A stretch of DNA of 64,000 nt from Theobroma cacao. Its lineage: Eukaryota; Streptophyta; Magnoliopsida; Malvales; Malvaceae. This document shows, piece by piece, positions 1 through 15,872 of this stretch. Position 1 is the stretch's first letter; every line of letters begins with the position of its first letter. The stretch lies in the NCBI RefSeq assembly GCF_000208745.1, contig NC_030858.1:35980486-36044485 (forward strand), read 5' to 3'. Below the pieces are notes generated by a model. It saw nothing but the letters and a program-made list of their open reading frames with translations, searched no databases and was not told where the DNA came from. The position numbers and the translations under genes are program-made.

Positions 1-476
1 GGAAACAGTACTTTTGTTTTAACCTCAAGACACGCCATAGCTTTTATTTATTTTTTACTTGGTTTTGGTGCTAAAGCTTGTGGCTTGTGCGGCACCTTTG
101 TTTTGAAGCTTTCTTTTGTCCTCGCGATTTACCGCAAGTTATTTCTATTGAAGCTCGCGGCATATACCGCGAGCTATTTCTTTTAAAGCTCGCGGTTTAT
201 GCCGTAAGTTATTATTATTGTTTTATTTTTTTTATAATTTTTAATTATTATTTTATTTTTATTTAAAGTTATAATTTTTTTTAAGTTTTACTTATTTATT
301 ATATATATTTATATTGCATATATAAAAATAATAATATCAAAATCTATAATTTTGATAAGTTTTATTTGTGATTTTTTTATACATAATAAATAAGTAAAAG
401 TAAAAAATTATTGAGTATGTATACTTATCTCTTTTTCCATAATCATGTTTGTAGGTAACTTTTTTCATCATCCTCT
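1..476. other. AT-rich 5' flank of the PMD gene relic
   Basis: No gene is visible here. The first 210 bases hold short repeats built on CTCGCGG (listed separately). The rest is A/T-rich up to the ATG at 477. It may be the promoter or leader of the mobile-domain gene that follows, but no clear TATA box can be singled out from the many AT runs. Confidence 0.5.
121..215. repeat. three tandem units of about 34 bp with a hairpin
   Basis: CTCGCG-containing units start at about 121, 154 and 189, a spacing of 33-35 bases. In the middle unit AGCTCGCGG (152-160) and CCGCGAGCT (167-175) are perfect inverted repeats around a six-base loop. The outer units carry decayed forms of the same palindrome. No function is known to me. 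Confidence 0.6.
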
Positions 477-3310
477 ATGCCTAGGACGCGTGTCCTTTCG
501 AAGATCAATTATGGTGAGCTTGAAAGGGCTGCAACAAGGAAGAAAACCACTGCACATAAAAGTAAGAATAGTGATTCCAAATTAATTGTTCCCAAAAAAA
601 TTATAATAGAAAAGAGTGGTGAAGTTCCTCCTGTTTTTGAAAATTTGAAAGATGAAATTATTAAAGAAAGAGGAGAAGATCGTTTTTAGGAAGAGGTTCA
701 TGCTAGACAGGTTGACGAACATCTTTATGAGTCTGTTGGATATGATTGGAATCGTGTATGCTCAAAAGCACCTCCTCATAGAAGAAATGGTATTCCAGGA
801 CAATCTATTCTGAAATTCAGGTTTGAACGTGGTGAGTTTCCCCTTTTTGCTACTAAGTTAGGCTCCAATTCTCAATTTCTTCATGGTTGGGATGAATGGG
901 TAACTAAGGTATTGAAGAATCCTTCTTATGTTAAACTTCTCTCTTCTGTTGGGATACTTGATGCTATACGTATCACTTCTAAGCTCAATATTCGTAGAGA
1001 AAAAATGATGGATGTGTGGCGTGCTATTCTTGCAAGGTGGAGCACGTTTTCTTATACTATGATTATTACATGGGGGGAATTTACCTTCACTCTGGAAGAT
1101 GTATGTGTTCTCTTGGAACTTCCTTGTATAGGAAAGGATGATTTTCACTCTATTAAGCTTTCTGAAGAAGAGGTATGTACTCGAGACTTGTTCTTCGATC
1201 TACTTAGGAGTTTGAGTAAAACTTTGAAGGTTGCAAGATTCTCCAATTGGATAGGGGTTTTTTATAAAAAGTTCAATGCTAAGGGAATTGAGATTGGTTC
1301 TCTTGAGTACCCAGACCATAAGTATGAACTAGTAGCTTTAATAATTTTTTGGCTGGCACGACACGAACTCCCAAGGTGTCCAGATGATGGTATCTCTTCA
1401 GTAGTTGTTCATTTAGCAATAAAAATTGTTAAGGGAACACGTTTTCCTCTTGCTCCACTGTATTTAGGATCCCTATATAAGAGATTAGACTTGTTCCAAC
1501 TCAAAACTGTTGAGTTAGCTGGGCGTTACAAAGTTTTGACTTATGTGGATACTTCCTTCATTCAAATGTGCTTATGGGAAAAGTTTGGTACTTGCACTCC
1601 CGTGCCTAATGCATATCCTTTTGCATCTTTTACTGTGAATAACCCTTTATCCAGGAACAACTACAGAGCTTGGGCATGGCATGATCGACTCTCGAGAGGT
1701 AATGTTCTTGAAGTAATGCATGTGACAACAGAATTCAATCCCAAACCTTATGTGCGGCCCATAAATGGATTTGGTGATCCTAGAATTTATTATGATCGCC
1801 ACCTTCTACAGTCTGGAAGAATGAGTTCACAATGTATTAACTTTTGTGTATGGGTTCACAGTTCCCAATTGCCATCTATGATTGAGAGTTCCAGTTTAGG
1901 TGGAGATAGAAATATTCTTTCTGTTGAGGTATATTCTCTTTTTAGAGTAGCACGTCAATTTGGGTTTGATCAACCAGCTTTGCCTGACTCTTCTTCAACT
2001 ATCAGTTTTTCTTCATGCGTTTCTTCATTCCTCATGGCAGGACTTCAACTTCGTTTAGATAAACTTAAGAGTTATACTGTCACAGCTTTTGATAGAGTTG
2101 GTACTCACACTTCTGGATGGTTTGCTTATTGGATGAATTGTGTTGAAGAATGAAGATATTTTATTATGCCTTTGACTAATTCCAGAGCTTGTCTCTACAC
2201 TCCTCCTATAAGTAACTTTGATGTATCCTTACGTTTGATTTCTCTCAAAAAGAAAAGAAATGTAAATGAAGAAGAAAATGATGCTCCTCGCACTCTTACT
2301 CATCAAACAAAACATGTGCATCGAAAAGTAAGTTCATCATTTACTTCTTCTTCTACTTCTTTTTTTTTTTAAATTCATTTCCTCATCATACTTTTTTTTT
2401 TGTAGAGAGAAACAACTACGAGAGTAGAACTTAACTCGATTGAAGAGGAAGAGACTTTTGAAGCTGAGACTGAGGAAGAATCATGTGACTCTGAACGTAG
2501 TGATGAATCTGATGATGAATTAGTTGATGTTGATAAAGCTGAAGTTGAGGGTGAGCCAACCCCTTTTGATGATTTCATTGATTTTGATGTTTTATTTCCA
2601 AATCATGTTTAGAGCTCTACCATGAACTAGGTATAAACATATTACTATGTTATTCTGATTGATGTTGTTCCCTTCCATTTTTTTTTAATTAAGATTGTTC
2701 TTACTCCGCAGGCTATTCGAGATGAGGTTGTTCCGACACTGAGATTATTCCTGTTGTTGAAGTTGTTGCTGAAGCTACTCCAAATGTTGAGGTTATTCAT
2801 GATGTTGGAGTTGATACTGACGATGTTAGAGCTATTCCAATGACTCTTCATGTTTCTTCCTCCCTAGTCCCAGAACATAAAGATGCAAGTAGTGCTTTTG
2901 GCATTCAAGTAACACATACTGAAGAAAGTGGTAAGAATGTTGACTTCCATGGTTTTCAAGTTTCATTGGAGTATGTGGCATACTTGGAGCATGTTTTCAA
3001 TATAAAGGAAAAGTTTTGGAGTACCTCATTTGTAAAGAACGTAGACGTCATTTGCTTAATGATGGAAATGTTGGGTAGAGCTTTAACCATTTCCCATGCT
3101 CCACTAATGAGTACTTCACCAGAGGAATTGCAACAGATGTTACAGGATTTCGATGATGCTTGTAACTTTAGATTCAAGCTTGAGTGTCTCAGTGATTGTA
3201 GATCTAAAGCCAAGATTTTTCTCAACAAGTCTTCTTTGGAGAATGAGTTAGAAGACACTGCAGCGAAGATAGCTTTACTGAAAAAACGTGAAGTTGAAGT
3301 ACAAGAATAA
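477..3310 (+). pseudogene. plant mobile domain (PMD) protein gene, broken
   Basis: One frame runs from the ATG at 477 to 2327, interrupted only by TAG at 687-689 and TGA at 2151-2153. The stretch 912-2153 resembles the aminotransferase-like plant mobile domain (PF10536): its core WGEFTFTLEDVCVLLELP is the PMD hallmark. After a likely intron 2328-2405 (GTAAGT donor, TTGTAG acceptor) comes a very acidic exon 2406-2612. A further segment from 2712 needs a one-base frameshift near 2740 to enter the frame that ends at 3308-3310. That tail has a Glu/Lys-rich possible coiled coil (ELEDTAAKIALLKKR). PMD proteins occur both as host silencing factors (MAIN/MAIL family) and as passengers of transposons. 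The stops and the nearby gag relic favour a dead transposon-borne copy. Gene type is fairly sure, exon limits less so. Confidence 0.7.
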
Positions 3311-3589
3311 TTAAATGTATTTGCCAATAATAACTCTTCTCTATGGAGTATGTAATTGACTAGTCTTTTGCTTTTCCTTTACTCTTTTTGAAAGCTCATT
3401 TGAGCTAGTACTTCACTATTGATATATCATATTTCTTTTCTTTTGCAATAATAATAATGTTATACGCTTATTGCATATTTATTCACATTTCTTATATTGC
3501 ATATGGCCAAAAGGGAACTCTCAACTTTATATCAAGGAGATTAACTCTAACTTGATATGAAGGAGATTAATTCAACCCTTAAAATAAGT

Positions 3590-3925
3590 AAGCGTAAGAG
3601 CTGCGGCCAATTTGTGAGTAATAAGCTAGGGCCAAGAAATGAGTGATAAAGCTAGCGGCCAATAGCATAACATCATTACAGCCAAATTATGAGCGATAAA
3701 GCTAGCGGCTGGAATGTGAATAATAAATTATGGTCAAAGAATAAGTGATGAAGCTTGTGACCAAAAGAAGAATATCATTACAGCCAAAATATGAGCGGTA
3801 AAGCTTGCGGCTGAAGTAAGAATGATGAACTATGGTCAAAGAATAAGCGATAAAACTTGCGACTAATAGTATAATATAATTACAACCAAAATATAAGCGA
3901 TAAAGCTAGCGACTGAATATGAAAT
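3590..3925. repeat. degenerate tandem repeat, about 102-bp period
   Basis: The phrase ATTACAGCCAAA followed by a gagcgataaagctagcggct-like run recurs at about 3674, 3776 and 3878. Partial units lie on the left from about 3590. Copies are clearly diverged. It lies between the PMD relic and the gag relic and may be untranslated or LTR sequence of one of them. Confidence 0.6.
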
Positions 3926-3999
3926 TTTTTTTAATGTCAAATTGCAATTCATAAAACGATGAAGAGTTAAAGTCATAGAAATATCATACATGAGCAGGA

Positions 4000-4731
4000 A
4001 GCGGGTTGTTCTGGACCCTGTTGTTCTCAATCAACAACTCTTTTACTTGCATTTTCTTATGGAATATTCCCTTTTGAAAATGATCTTTTCTTTCTCTACC
4101 TCTTCCTTAAATTGCATTCACTATTGGAGTATTCTTTCTATCGAAGCGAGTAACTCCTTTTTGTTTGAGAACCGTATTATTGGTTCTTTGTGCCATTTCC
4201 ATTAAGGTAGCAAAAGTTGAAAAAGGTAAATTCTGCTAGTGTAGTCTACACTCGTCAAACATTTTTTTTTTGAATGCAAACCGTCACTAACTCCTTTTTA
4301 TCATAAGACTCTTGTATATCCATCACCCTTTCTCTAAAGTGTTAGATGTATTCCATAAGGTCTTCTTTAGACTTTTGATATTCTGTTCCCAAATCAAGGA
4401 GATTAACCTTATCTTGAGTAGAGAAGAAGAACTCTTCCCTAAACATCCACATCAATTATAGTTTCTCCATTTCCTTCATTCCCCTTAGTGTTTGTAATTA
4501 GAGGAATGACTTCATGAAGTGCACTCTCATTAAAGTATACAGATTGAGCTTGAAAAATGGTGAAAGTGAAGGATACAAGTTGAGATATGGTCTCCAACAT
4601 CCGCTTATTGTTGTCTTCTAACATTTGCATTCTCTCTTAAGAAGCCTCAATCATTTTCATTAGCTTTTGGATGTAGGTGGAAATAGATGCATTTTGGTTA
4701 CCAGAGAAACTGTCCATCTCTTCCAATAACA
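4000..4731 (-). pseudogene. Gypsy-like gag relic
   Basis: Read leftward from an ATG at 4731, the minus strand gives a broken gag-like frame. The N-terminal part (4439-4630) contains MQMLEDNNKRMLE. Further on come FFFSTQDKVNLLDLGTEY, SKEDLMEYI and RERVMDIQESYDKKELVTVC, which I recognise as the retrotransposon gag pattern of plant Gypsy elements. It then decays through stops and frameshifts to MEMAQRTNNTVLKQKG-like remnants near 4200-4100. No protease or reverse transcriptase is visible downstream on this strand, so only the gag end survives. It cannot encode a working protein. Confidence 0.6.
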
Positions 4732-4739
4732 TAAAGTTT

Positions 4740-5420
4740 TTCTAGTAAGCTTTTACTTAATGCAATCACTCCTCCCTAATGGAGTCACCAAAATGTAAAT
4801 GGGGTTCTTGTGATAGGGAGAGGAAGCGTTGCAAACAAGTAAAAGAATGTGCCAGAGGGGGTAGAGAGCAAAATTGAAGCAGTTCCTAAAGTATTAAGTA
4901 CTGTGGTAGGTGAAAGACAATAAGAAGAGACTTAAAGAGTATAAGATAATTATAGAGAGAATTTAGAGAGAGAAGCTCTCAAGTTGAGAATGTGTTAGCT
5001 TGGAGGGGGAGAGAAGAGTCATTCCAAATGAATTGTGAGGCTCTATATATAATGCTAAAAGTGATGGTTACATAAGAATATGCTTTAATGCGCTTAATGA
5101 ATGACATTATTATGAAGAATATTAATGTAAGTAACCGTTACTGTAATTGGATGTAATAAGACTTGTTCTCAAGTAAGGGTAATAGAAAATAGGTGTACAA
5201 GAATAGGTACAAGAGAAGAAGCTGTACGAGAATAGGTACAAGAGAATAAGCTGTACATGAATAAGTATACAAGAATAAGGTAAGAGGGTGAAACAGTTGT
5301 ACTTCAGGAAAGGGTTAAGAGGAAGACCTCTTAACTATCTCCATATCTGAGCCACCAAGCCAAACTCTTTGGAACATCCCAAGATGAAAGTAACCCATAA
5401 ACCCTGTCATTTGTTTTGAG
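4740..5420 (-). mobile_element. putative LTR or leader of the Gypsy-like relic
   Basis: This region lies directly upstream of the gag relic on the same strand. On the minus strand it has a TATA-like run at about 5043-5052, followed by purine-rich leader sequence and a 'ggtgactccattagg' phrase just before gag, typical of plant LTR-element leaders. Short 'tacaagaataggtacaag' repeats occur at 5190-5280. I could not fix the LTR ends or a target-site duplication. Confidence 0.4.
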
Positions 5421-5439
5421 TTGCTTTCACTGTCATCCA

Positions 5440-5668
5440 AATGAAGTGGTTATTTTATTCGAAGTAGTTGTTCTACTTGTATTAATTGTTCCATATGGAG
5501 TAGTGTTCTATTTATTCTAGTTATTTTACGTTAAGTAGCACTTCACTTGTTCTAGTTGTTCTGCGTGAAGTAGTGCTTCACTTGTTCTACTTATTCTACG
5601 TGAAGTAGCACTTCACTTGTTTTACTTATTCTGCGTGAAGTAGCACTTCACTTGTTCTAGTTGTTCTC
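5440..5668. repeat. 35-bp tandem repeat with internal palindrome
   Basis: At least four units of a 35-base repeat are clear between about 5505 and 5665, with weaker ones to the left. Each holds GTGAAGT-AGC-ACTTCAC, an inverted repeat with a three-base loop, followed by a TTGTTCTA-type spacer. Confidence 0.7.
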
Positions 5669-6130
5669 TGTACAACATTATATTGTAACGTAATTCTTTA
5701 AAGTAACAGTATTAACCAAAATCTAGTATCTACAATCACCAAATGCAGATCATCTCATAAACGTTCCTAGTTAAAAAGTCACATCTAATTAACATGTATA
5801 AACAATGAAGCAAAGTTCTTTATATTTTGTTTGCGTTTTTCCTCCATAACTTGTCTCAAGATTTTAAAAACTTGCGCAATCCATAGGATGCTTTGTTATA
5901 TTCATGAATGTGTCGTTCTGTGCATACGTAAAAAGTTTTGTCATTGAAAACAAATATATATTCAAAAGGAAGAAAATGTCAATGGCTTAACATATATGAA
6001 GAGTCTCCCAATTTCGAGTATATTATATAACATTGAAAGGTAAAGCAGCAAGAAACGAGGTGTAGCATCAAACTTGTAAAGAGCATATGGTAAAAAAGAA
6101 AGAGAGAGAGAAGAGAGAAAAATTAAGAAC

Positions 6131-6220
6131 CTCGATTCCTTTGCTTCCACCAGTAACAAGTGCAGTCATGCCTTGAAGACTCCATCTGTTGTCCTTCCTA
6201 GAGCTATCTGCTTGAGCCAT
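6131..6220 (-). pseudogene. copy A: orphan exon 1 of a tropinone reductase-like SDR
   Basis: Only exon 1 survives. From the ATG at 6220 it reads [18 protein letters not shown] and then the cofactor loop TGGSKGIE. Relative to copy G an extra base before the donor turns the last glycine of TGGTKGIG into Glu and shifts the frame. Intron 1 matches copy G down to about 5740 and then the similarity stops, so exons 2-5 are missing. The sequence upstream of the ATG (6221 to about 7000) matches the promoter side of G. It is the block 1 counterpart of G. Confidence 0.85.
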
Positions 6221-7400
6221 TCTTACTTCTCTCTCTGACGGCTTGTAGTTGAGATATGTTAATTCCCACAAAGGCTATTGCTGACAAAAGATTCAATAGG
6301 AAATTAAAGGGGGGGGGGGGGGAAAGACAACATTTGAGAAGTCGTTTTCGAACAACTGTCACAATTAATGCATGGCAAAATATTTATTCTCGAGCCAATT
6401 CTAGATGAATTCTTTCTCAATCCTAGATGACAACAAGGGTTTATTGTCAACAAAGAAAATTTTATTTTAGGCATATTTTTTTAATTTTAATATTTAATAA
6501 AATCATATTTTTATTGAGTAAAATACACCTATCATATGTGATTTTTTATATACAAAAAGAATATAATTTAAAGTAAAGCAAATCCACAATCCATAAAAAT
6601 ATATAAAGAGAGATGCGTAGAAAGATAGAAGGCAAAGAGAGGAGAAGAAAAAAGGGTTTTCAATAAGGACTGATGACGTGAAAGGCGGCGAGAGGAGAGA
6701 AGGTAGATGTTCTTTCTTTATGTGATCATCAATTTTTAGAAAAAGACACTTTTGATGTTCAAGAAACTTTACATCTTGCTATCAAAAAGGAGAATTTATA
6801 AAACTCTTTTGAATTCACAATTTTTAAAAAATATTCTAAAATTATTTTTTTCAATAATTATTTAAATTAAAAAATAACAAAACATATCATCTCAACATCT
6901 TTCGAAGTCCACGTGATATAAATCTCAACTCAAAAAAAATCAAACAAGTATATCATTTTTTTTTTCACATGAAGAGGCTTGTATCTTTACATTACATCGA
7001 CTAATTAAGAAGGCACAATAGGTCCCGATTTGTATACATATTTTTTTACAATTTTAACAATTATAACACAACAGACATTATGAGGCAAGAGTTATAGAGC
7101 AAGTTATATTTAAAATTTGTAGTCTATTCACTGGGATATAATTCATAGCCTTTCAGAAGATGGAAAGAGTGAATCAAATTCCAATCTCTCTTTTTTGTTA
7201 ACTTAGATATTAAAATTTCTATAAATTAATATCGATAAATTAATAAACTCGAATAAATAATGTTTTTGATCAATTTCGACTTAGGATCAATGTGGTAAAT
7301 TGATAATTCACTAAATTTATAAAATAATACATTTTAAAAAAACACAAACACATAAGTTTCACTTGAAATATAAATTAATAATCTCCTAATATATCAAAAT

Positions 7401-7431
<31 letters not shown>

Positions 7432-8693
7432 ATATAAAACTTAATTAAGAAGCCTTTGTAAAATATGACCCCAATGCTATTTGTTTTTCTTGAAATTGAT
7501 GTCTCTTTGGATCTCATTTATAACTTTTCTTTATATTAAACAAACCACTCATAGAGTAACTTCTCTAGTTTCAGGAATTTTGCAATTTTGTATTGTTTGG
7601 CATCACCTTTTTCAATGTTGGTTGATAAATAGACCTCTTAATCATATTTGATATTGTTACTTGACTTATTTGCAAGTTAAACTTTTTTGACACTCACTAT
7701 TGTAATTGCTTTTAGGTGCAATTTGGATTTTCTATGTTGTACTCACAAAATACTTTACGCATTTCTTTTGTCATTGTTGATTTCTTTATACTTTTAAGAT
7801 GAGAAGCCATTGTGTTTAATTTTATCATTTGTGATATTGTATATTCTTTTTATAAATGTTTTTGTATGACTTAATGTTCATGAAGTGTATTAATTAAGTT
7901 TACATCAAATGTGAGTTTAGGTTGTTGCAAAAATGGATAGATTCATGACTTTTATTTAATACAACTAATTACACTCATAACTTGTTTTGGAAAGAAATAC
8001 ATAGAACAATGATATATCGTAATTCAGTAATTATGTAATATTCATATAATCACAATATACAATACATGTGTTAAGTTCTATATTTTAAAAAAATAAAAAA
8101 TACTTTGATAAATTAGTTTTTTATTAATTAATGATAAATTAATAAATTATTAATTTATCGATTAAATGATATCTTAATTAATTAATAAATTTTTTTGATC
8201 CTAAAGATATTAATTTGTAGATGTTTTAGTGTATGTTCTAATTCCACAATATTGCATTGGCTAAAAAATTGTGGATTTTCGTGAGCCTACCCTTTCTAAA
8301 ACATTACTTCTTTTCTATTAACTAATTTTCACTTAATGTCTTATTTCTCTTTGGATTTATTTATGCAATGTACTAATAAGCCATTTAATTATTCAATATT
8401 AATTTATATCATGACATTATCAACTACAGATGGCAACAACGCATATAGACACACACACATATTTTGTAGAAGAGTAATTATAGCCAAAATGAAAGAAGCT
8501 GTGGCTTTTGTTTCATTATGGTAGACAACAGAAAGAAAATCTAAATTCAAGCAAGTGCAGCAGCTCATAATTTTTTTTATTGACCAGCTGCATACTTGGA
8601 CTAGCAGATTAAGCGAAAAAAGAAAGAGAAAGACAAGCAACAACTAGGAAGCAGTAGCTACTGTGCCAAAGCCAAATGCATCATTTCGTTTTT
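6221..8693. other. SDR promoter copy and AT-rich 3'-flank copy, no gene
   Basis: 6221-7100 repeats the 5' flank of copy G, including a poly-G run at 6309-6322. About 7120-8693 is the AT-rich sequence that lies downstream of the B-, G-, H- and I-type genes elsewhere (10425-11221, 34210-34706, 41040-42335, 48770-49431). It contains a TA microsatellite near 7404-7427. Nothing here looks coding. Confidence 0.6.
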
Positions 8694-10198
8694 GGGGCAT
8701 TAATAAAAACAACTCTTATAGAGAAGATGTTTTCAAAAATAGTCCTCTTTATAATTTTAACTATTTTTAATCAAGTTGAACAAAACTACCTTTAATGAAG
8801 ATATAAAATTACAAGCCATGATGTTACATACCATGTACAAAAATATGTTACACGCCATGTACAATAACATGTGACACGCCATGTATAAAAACATGTGACA
8901 CGTCATAGTTAGGTTGTTACATGCCATGCACAAAAACATGTGACACACCATGGTTAGGTTGTTACACACTATGTACAAAAACATGTTACACGTTATGTAC
9001 AAAAACATGTGACATGTCATGGTTAGGTTGTTACACGCTATGTACAAAAACATATGACACGCTATGGTTAGGTTGTTACACGTCATGTACAAAAACATGT
9101 GACACATCATGGTAGGTTGTTACACGCCATGGTTAAGTTGTTACACGTTATGTACAAAAACATGTTACACGCCATGTACAGATACATGTAACACATCATA
9201 GTTAAGTTGCTACATGCTATGGTTATGTTGTTACACGCCATGTACAAAAACATATAACACGCCATGGTTAGGTTGTTACATGTCATATACAAAAATATGT
9301 TACATGTCATGTACAAAAACATGTGACACGTTATGTTTAGGTTGTTACACATTATAGTTAGGTTACTACACGTCATGTACAAAAACATGTGACATGCCAT
9401 GGTTAGGTTGTTACATGTCATGTACAAAAACATGTGACACACCATGGTTAGGTTGTTACACACCATATTGAAGAAAAAATATTATTGTTACACGCCATGT
9501 TGAAAAAATATTGTTGTTATACGTCATATTCAAATACATTTTGTGACACTTTAATGCCTAAAATGTTGTTGTTACTTACGAACCAAAATTTCAAATCTTC
9601 TCAACTCTCTTCATTTTTTTTTTTGACAATTTGGCATCGATTAAAGTATTTTTAATATGTTTTCATAAATCAAAACACAAATTTTCTTATCTAAAACACC
9701 TATTTCGACTAAAAATCGAAAAAAAATTTCTTTGAAAACATAAGTTTATAAATTTCAAAATTTTGAGTTTATCGATGTCTAGGTTCCGAATTGATACAAT
9801 TAAAAGCTATTTCAAACATCTGTGATTATTTCTACCATTTTAGTTTAATCCAAAATACCTAAAAATCAAAATTTTCAAATAGTCACCCACCCAAGCACAT
9901 CAAAACCATCGCTTGGTGTCTTGAAAGCGCAGGAAAGAAAAATCTAAAAACGTGAGAGAAAGAAATCGGGAGCATAACAGATGAATGCCGAAGAGAGAAA
10001 TCGATAAAAATAGAGAGAGTGGGATGGCGATGAGAGAAATCGGAAGCATAAATGGGGAGAAATTGTGATGAATGATTTAATTTATTTGAAATAGATTCAA
10101 GGGTATTTTTGTCAAGTTATGGCTAAATATGGTTAAAAACAGTTAAATTTATTTTGATGGTTATTTTTGAAATGTAAGTTATTGTTCATAATTTCCTC
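8694..10198. mobile_element. Mutator-like non-autonomous element carrying a minisatellite
   Basis: Paralogous flanks at 11170, 42290 and 34665 are uninterrupted across TTCTTATTT. Here that site is split: the right copy is TTCTTATTT at 10199-10207 and the left is a decayed TTCGTTTTT at 8685-8693. The block 2 copy at 39611-39619 retains TTCTTATTT exactly on its left side. A nine-base target duplication fits Mutator-like elements. The ends align as imperfect inverted repeats starting GAGG/GGGG with CAAAAATA motifs inside. The interior holds the 45-bp minisatellite and then about 600 bases with no transposase, so it would depend on another element to move. Confidence 0.65.
8815..9530. repeat. minisatellite of 24 + 21 bp units (45-bp period)
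   Basis: It alternates a 24-base unit (catgtacaaaaacatgtgac plus acgt) and a 21-base unit (catggttaggttgttacacg plus one base). Both lengths are multiples of three, so long frames stay open by chance on both strands and give Met/Cys/Leu-rich repeats such as MFLYMACNNLTM. I treat those frames as by-products of the repeat. A sister array lies at 39740-40206. Confidence 0.85.
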
Positions 10199-10239
10199 TT
10201 CTTATTTTTTCTTGTTTGTTTCTTGGGGAAAGCCTTATG

Positions 10240-10424
10240 TGCTCTTTCAAGATAGGGAATTAACCTAGCTGTTCTTCCCGAGCAAGGTCTCAGGGTAGAA
10301 GAAGGCATTTACTGACATGCCCCCATCGATGCAAAAAGTCTACCCTGTTATATAAAAGGATGTTGGTAGACACAAGAATCCCACCAAGGATGACACTTCC
10401 TCTGGCTGTCCAATGCGTCCCATT
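10240..10424 (-). pseudogene. copy B': orphan exon 5 fragment of an SDR gene
   Basis: The minus strand reads [20 protein letters not shown], then an ITG-stop where family members have ITGQ, then FCIDGGMSV. The fragment ends abruptly inside exon 5 at 10424, where it joins the AT-rich 3'-flank sequence ('gatagattcatgac'). Its own 3' flank carries the Mutator-like insertion. Cofactor and catalytic exons are absent, so it is a dead fragment. Confidence 0.8.
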
Positions 10425-11221
10425 GGATAGATTCATGACTTTTATTTAATAAAACTAATTACACTCATAACTTGTTTTGGAAAGAAATACATAGAATAAT
10501 GATGTATCGTAATTTAGTAATTATGTAATATTCATATAATCACAAAATATAATACATGTATTAAGTTTTATATTTTAAAAAAATTAAAAAATACTTTAAT
10601 AAATTATTTTTTATTAATTAATCATAAATTAATAAATTATTAATTTATCGATTGAATGACATTTTAATTAATTAATAAATTTTTATGATCCTAAAGATAT
10701 TAATTTATAGACGTTTTAGTGTATGTTCTAATTCCACAATATGCCATTGGCTAAAAAATTATGGATTTTTGTGAGCCTACCCTTTCTAAAACATTACTTC
10801 TCTTCTATTAACTAATTTTCACTTAATGTCTTCTCTCTTTGGATTTATTTATGCAATGTACTAATAGGCCTTTTAATTATTGAATATTAATTTATATCAT
10901 GACATTATCAATTACAGATGGCAACAATACATACACACATATATATATATATTGTAGAAGAGTAATTATAGCCAAAATAAAAGAAGCAACAGCTTTTGTT
11001 TCATTATGGTAGACAACAGAAAGAAAATCCAAATTCAAACAAGTGCAACAGTTCAGAATTTTTTTTTATTGACCAGCTGCATACTCGAACTGGCAGATTA
11101 AGAGGAAAAAGAAAGACAAAGAGAAGCAACAACTAGGAAGCAGTAGCTGCGGTGCCAAAGCCAAATGCATCATTTCTTATTTTTCTTGTTTTGTTTCTTG
11201 GGCAAAGCCTTATGCACCATT
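10425..11221. repeat. copied AT-rich 3' flank of SDR genes
   Basis: A close copy of about 7935-8690, 38850-39600 and 41550-42290, including the phrase 'cctaccctttctaaaacatt'. It always sits downstream of a B/G/H/I-type SDR gene and so travels with the gene as part of the duplicated unit. No coding signal. Confidence 0.7.
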
Positions 11222-13723
<2,502 letters not shown>

Positions 13724-14333
13724 TCTTACTTCCATCTGTTGTCCTTCCTAGAGTTATCTGCTTAAGCCATTCTTACTTCTCTCTCTCTCGGCTTGTAGTT
13801 GAGATATATTAAGTATATATAGACAGTTTCTTCCCACGTAGGTCATTGCTGACAAAAGATTCAATAGGAAATTAAATGGGGAAAGGACAGCAGTTGAGTA
13901 GTTGTTTCCATAATGTGGTCACAATGAGTGGCAATTTTAAACAAATAATATATTAATGAAAAATTGGATAGATTCTAATAGTACTTGCTATTTTAATTCA
14001 AAAAACGTGTTTAGTAAGTTAAAAGAAGATTTACGAGCTTGCCCTGTGAAATGAGTGTGGAATCATTTTTCAAGGTACCATTCAGATTTGGTTGCTCGTT
14101 TCAACAAAGCCCAAAATATGCAAATACGGTTTATAGAGGATCAAAGTTACATACATGCTGGGTTTCTTTGTTTAGGCATAAAAACAAAGTTCAGGCATAT
14201 GAATGGGCTTGAACTAGCCTTCTCAGGCTCTGGCCTTGGCCGACCCATGACACGTCTAGTTGAAAGGAGTCTTATTGTAAGAGTCTTATACATGGCAAAT
14301 TGCGAAGTGGGGTGGGTGGTGTTCAATTTCTTT

Positions 14334-15872
<1,539 letters not shown>

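Noticed and set aside
912..2153. Host MAIN/MAIL silencing gene rather than a transposon-borne copy
   Set aside because: In-frame stops, a frameshift near 2740 and transposon debris next to it argue against a working host gene, though the assignment is not final.
3590..3925. Regularly spaced repeats considered as a CRISPR-like array
   Set aside because: Eukaryotic context, diverged 102-bp units without constant repeat and unique spacers of the right size.
8757..9466. Long open frames on both strands with MFLYMACNNLTM-type repeats
   Set aside because: They follow from a 45-bp repeat whose units are multiples of three. Both strands are open at once and there is no start context or domain. The sister frame at 39683-40171 has the same cause.
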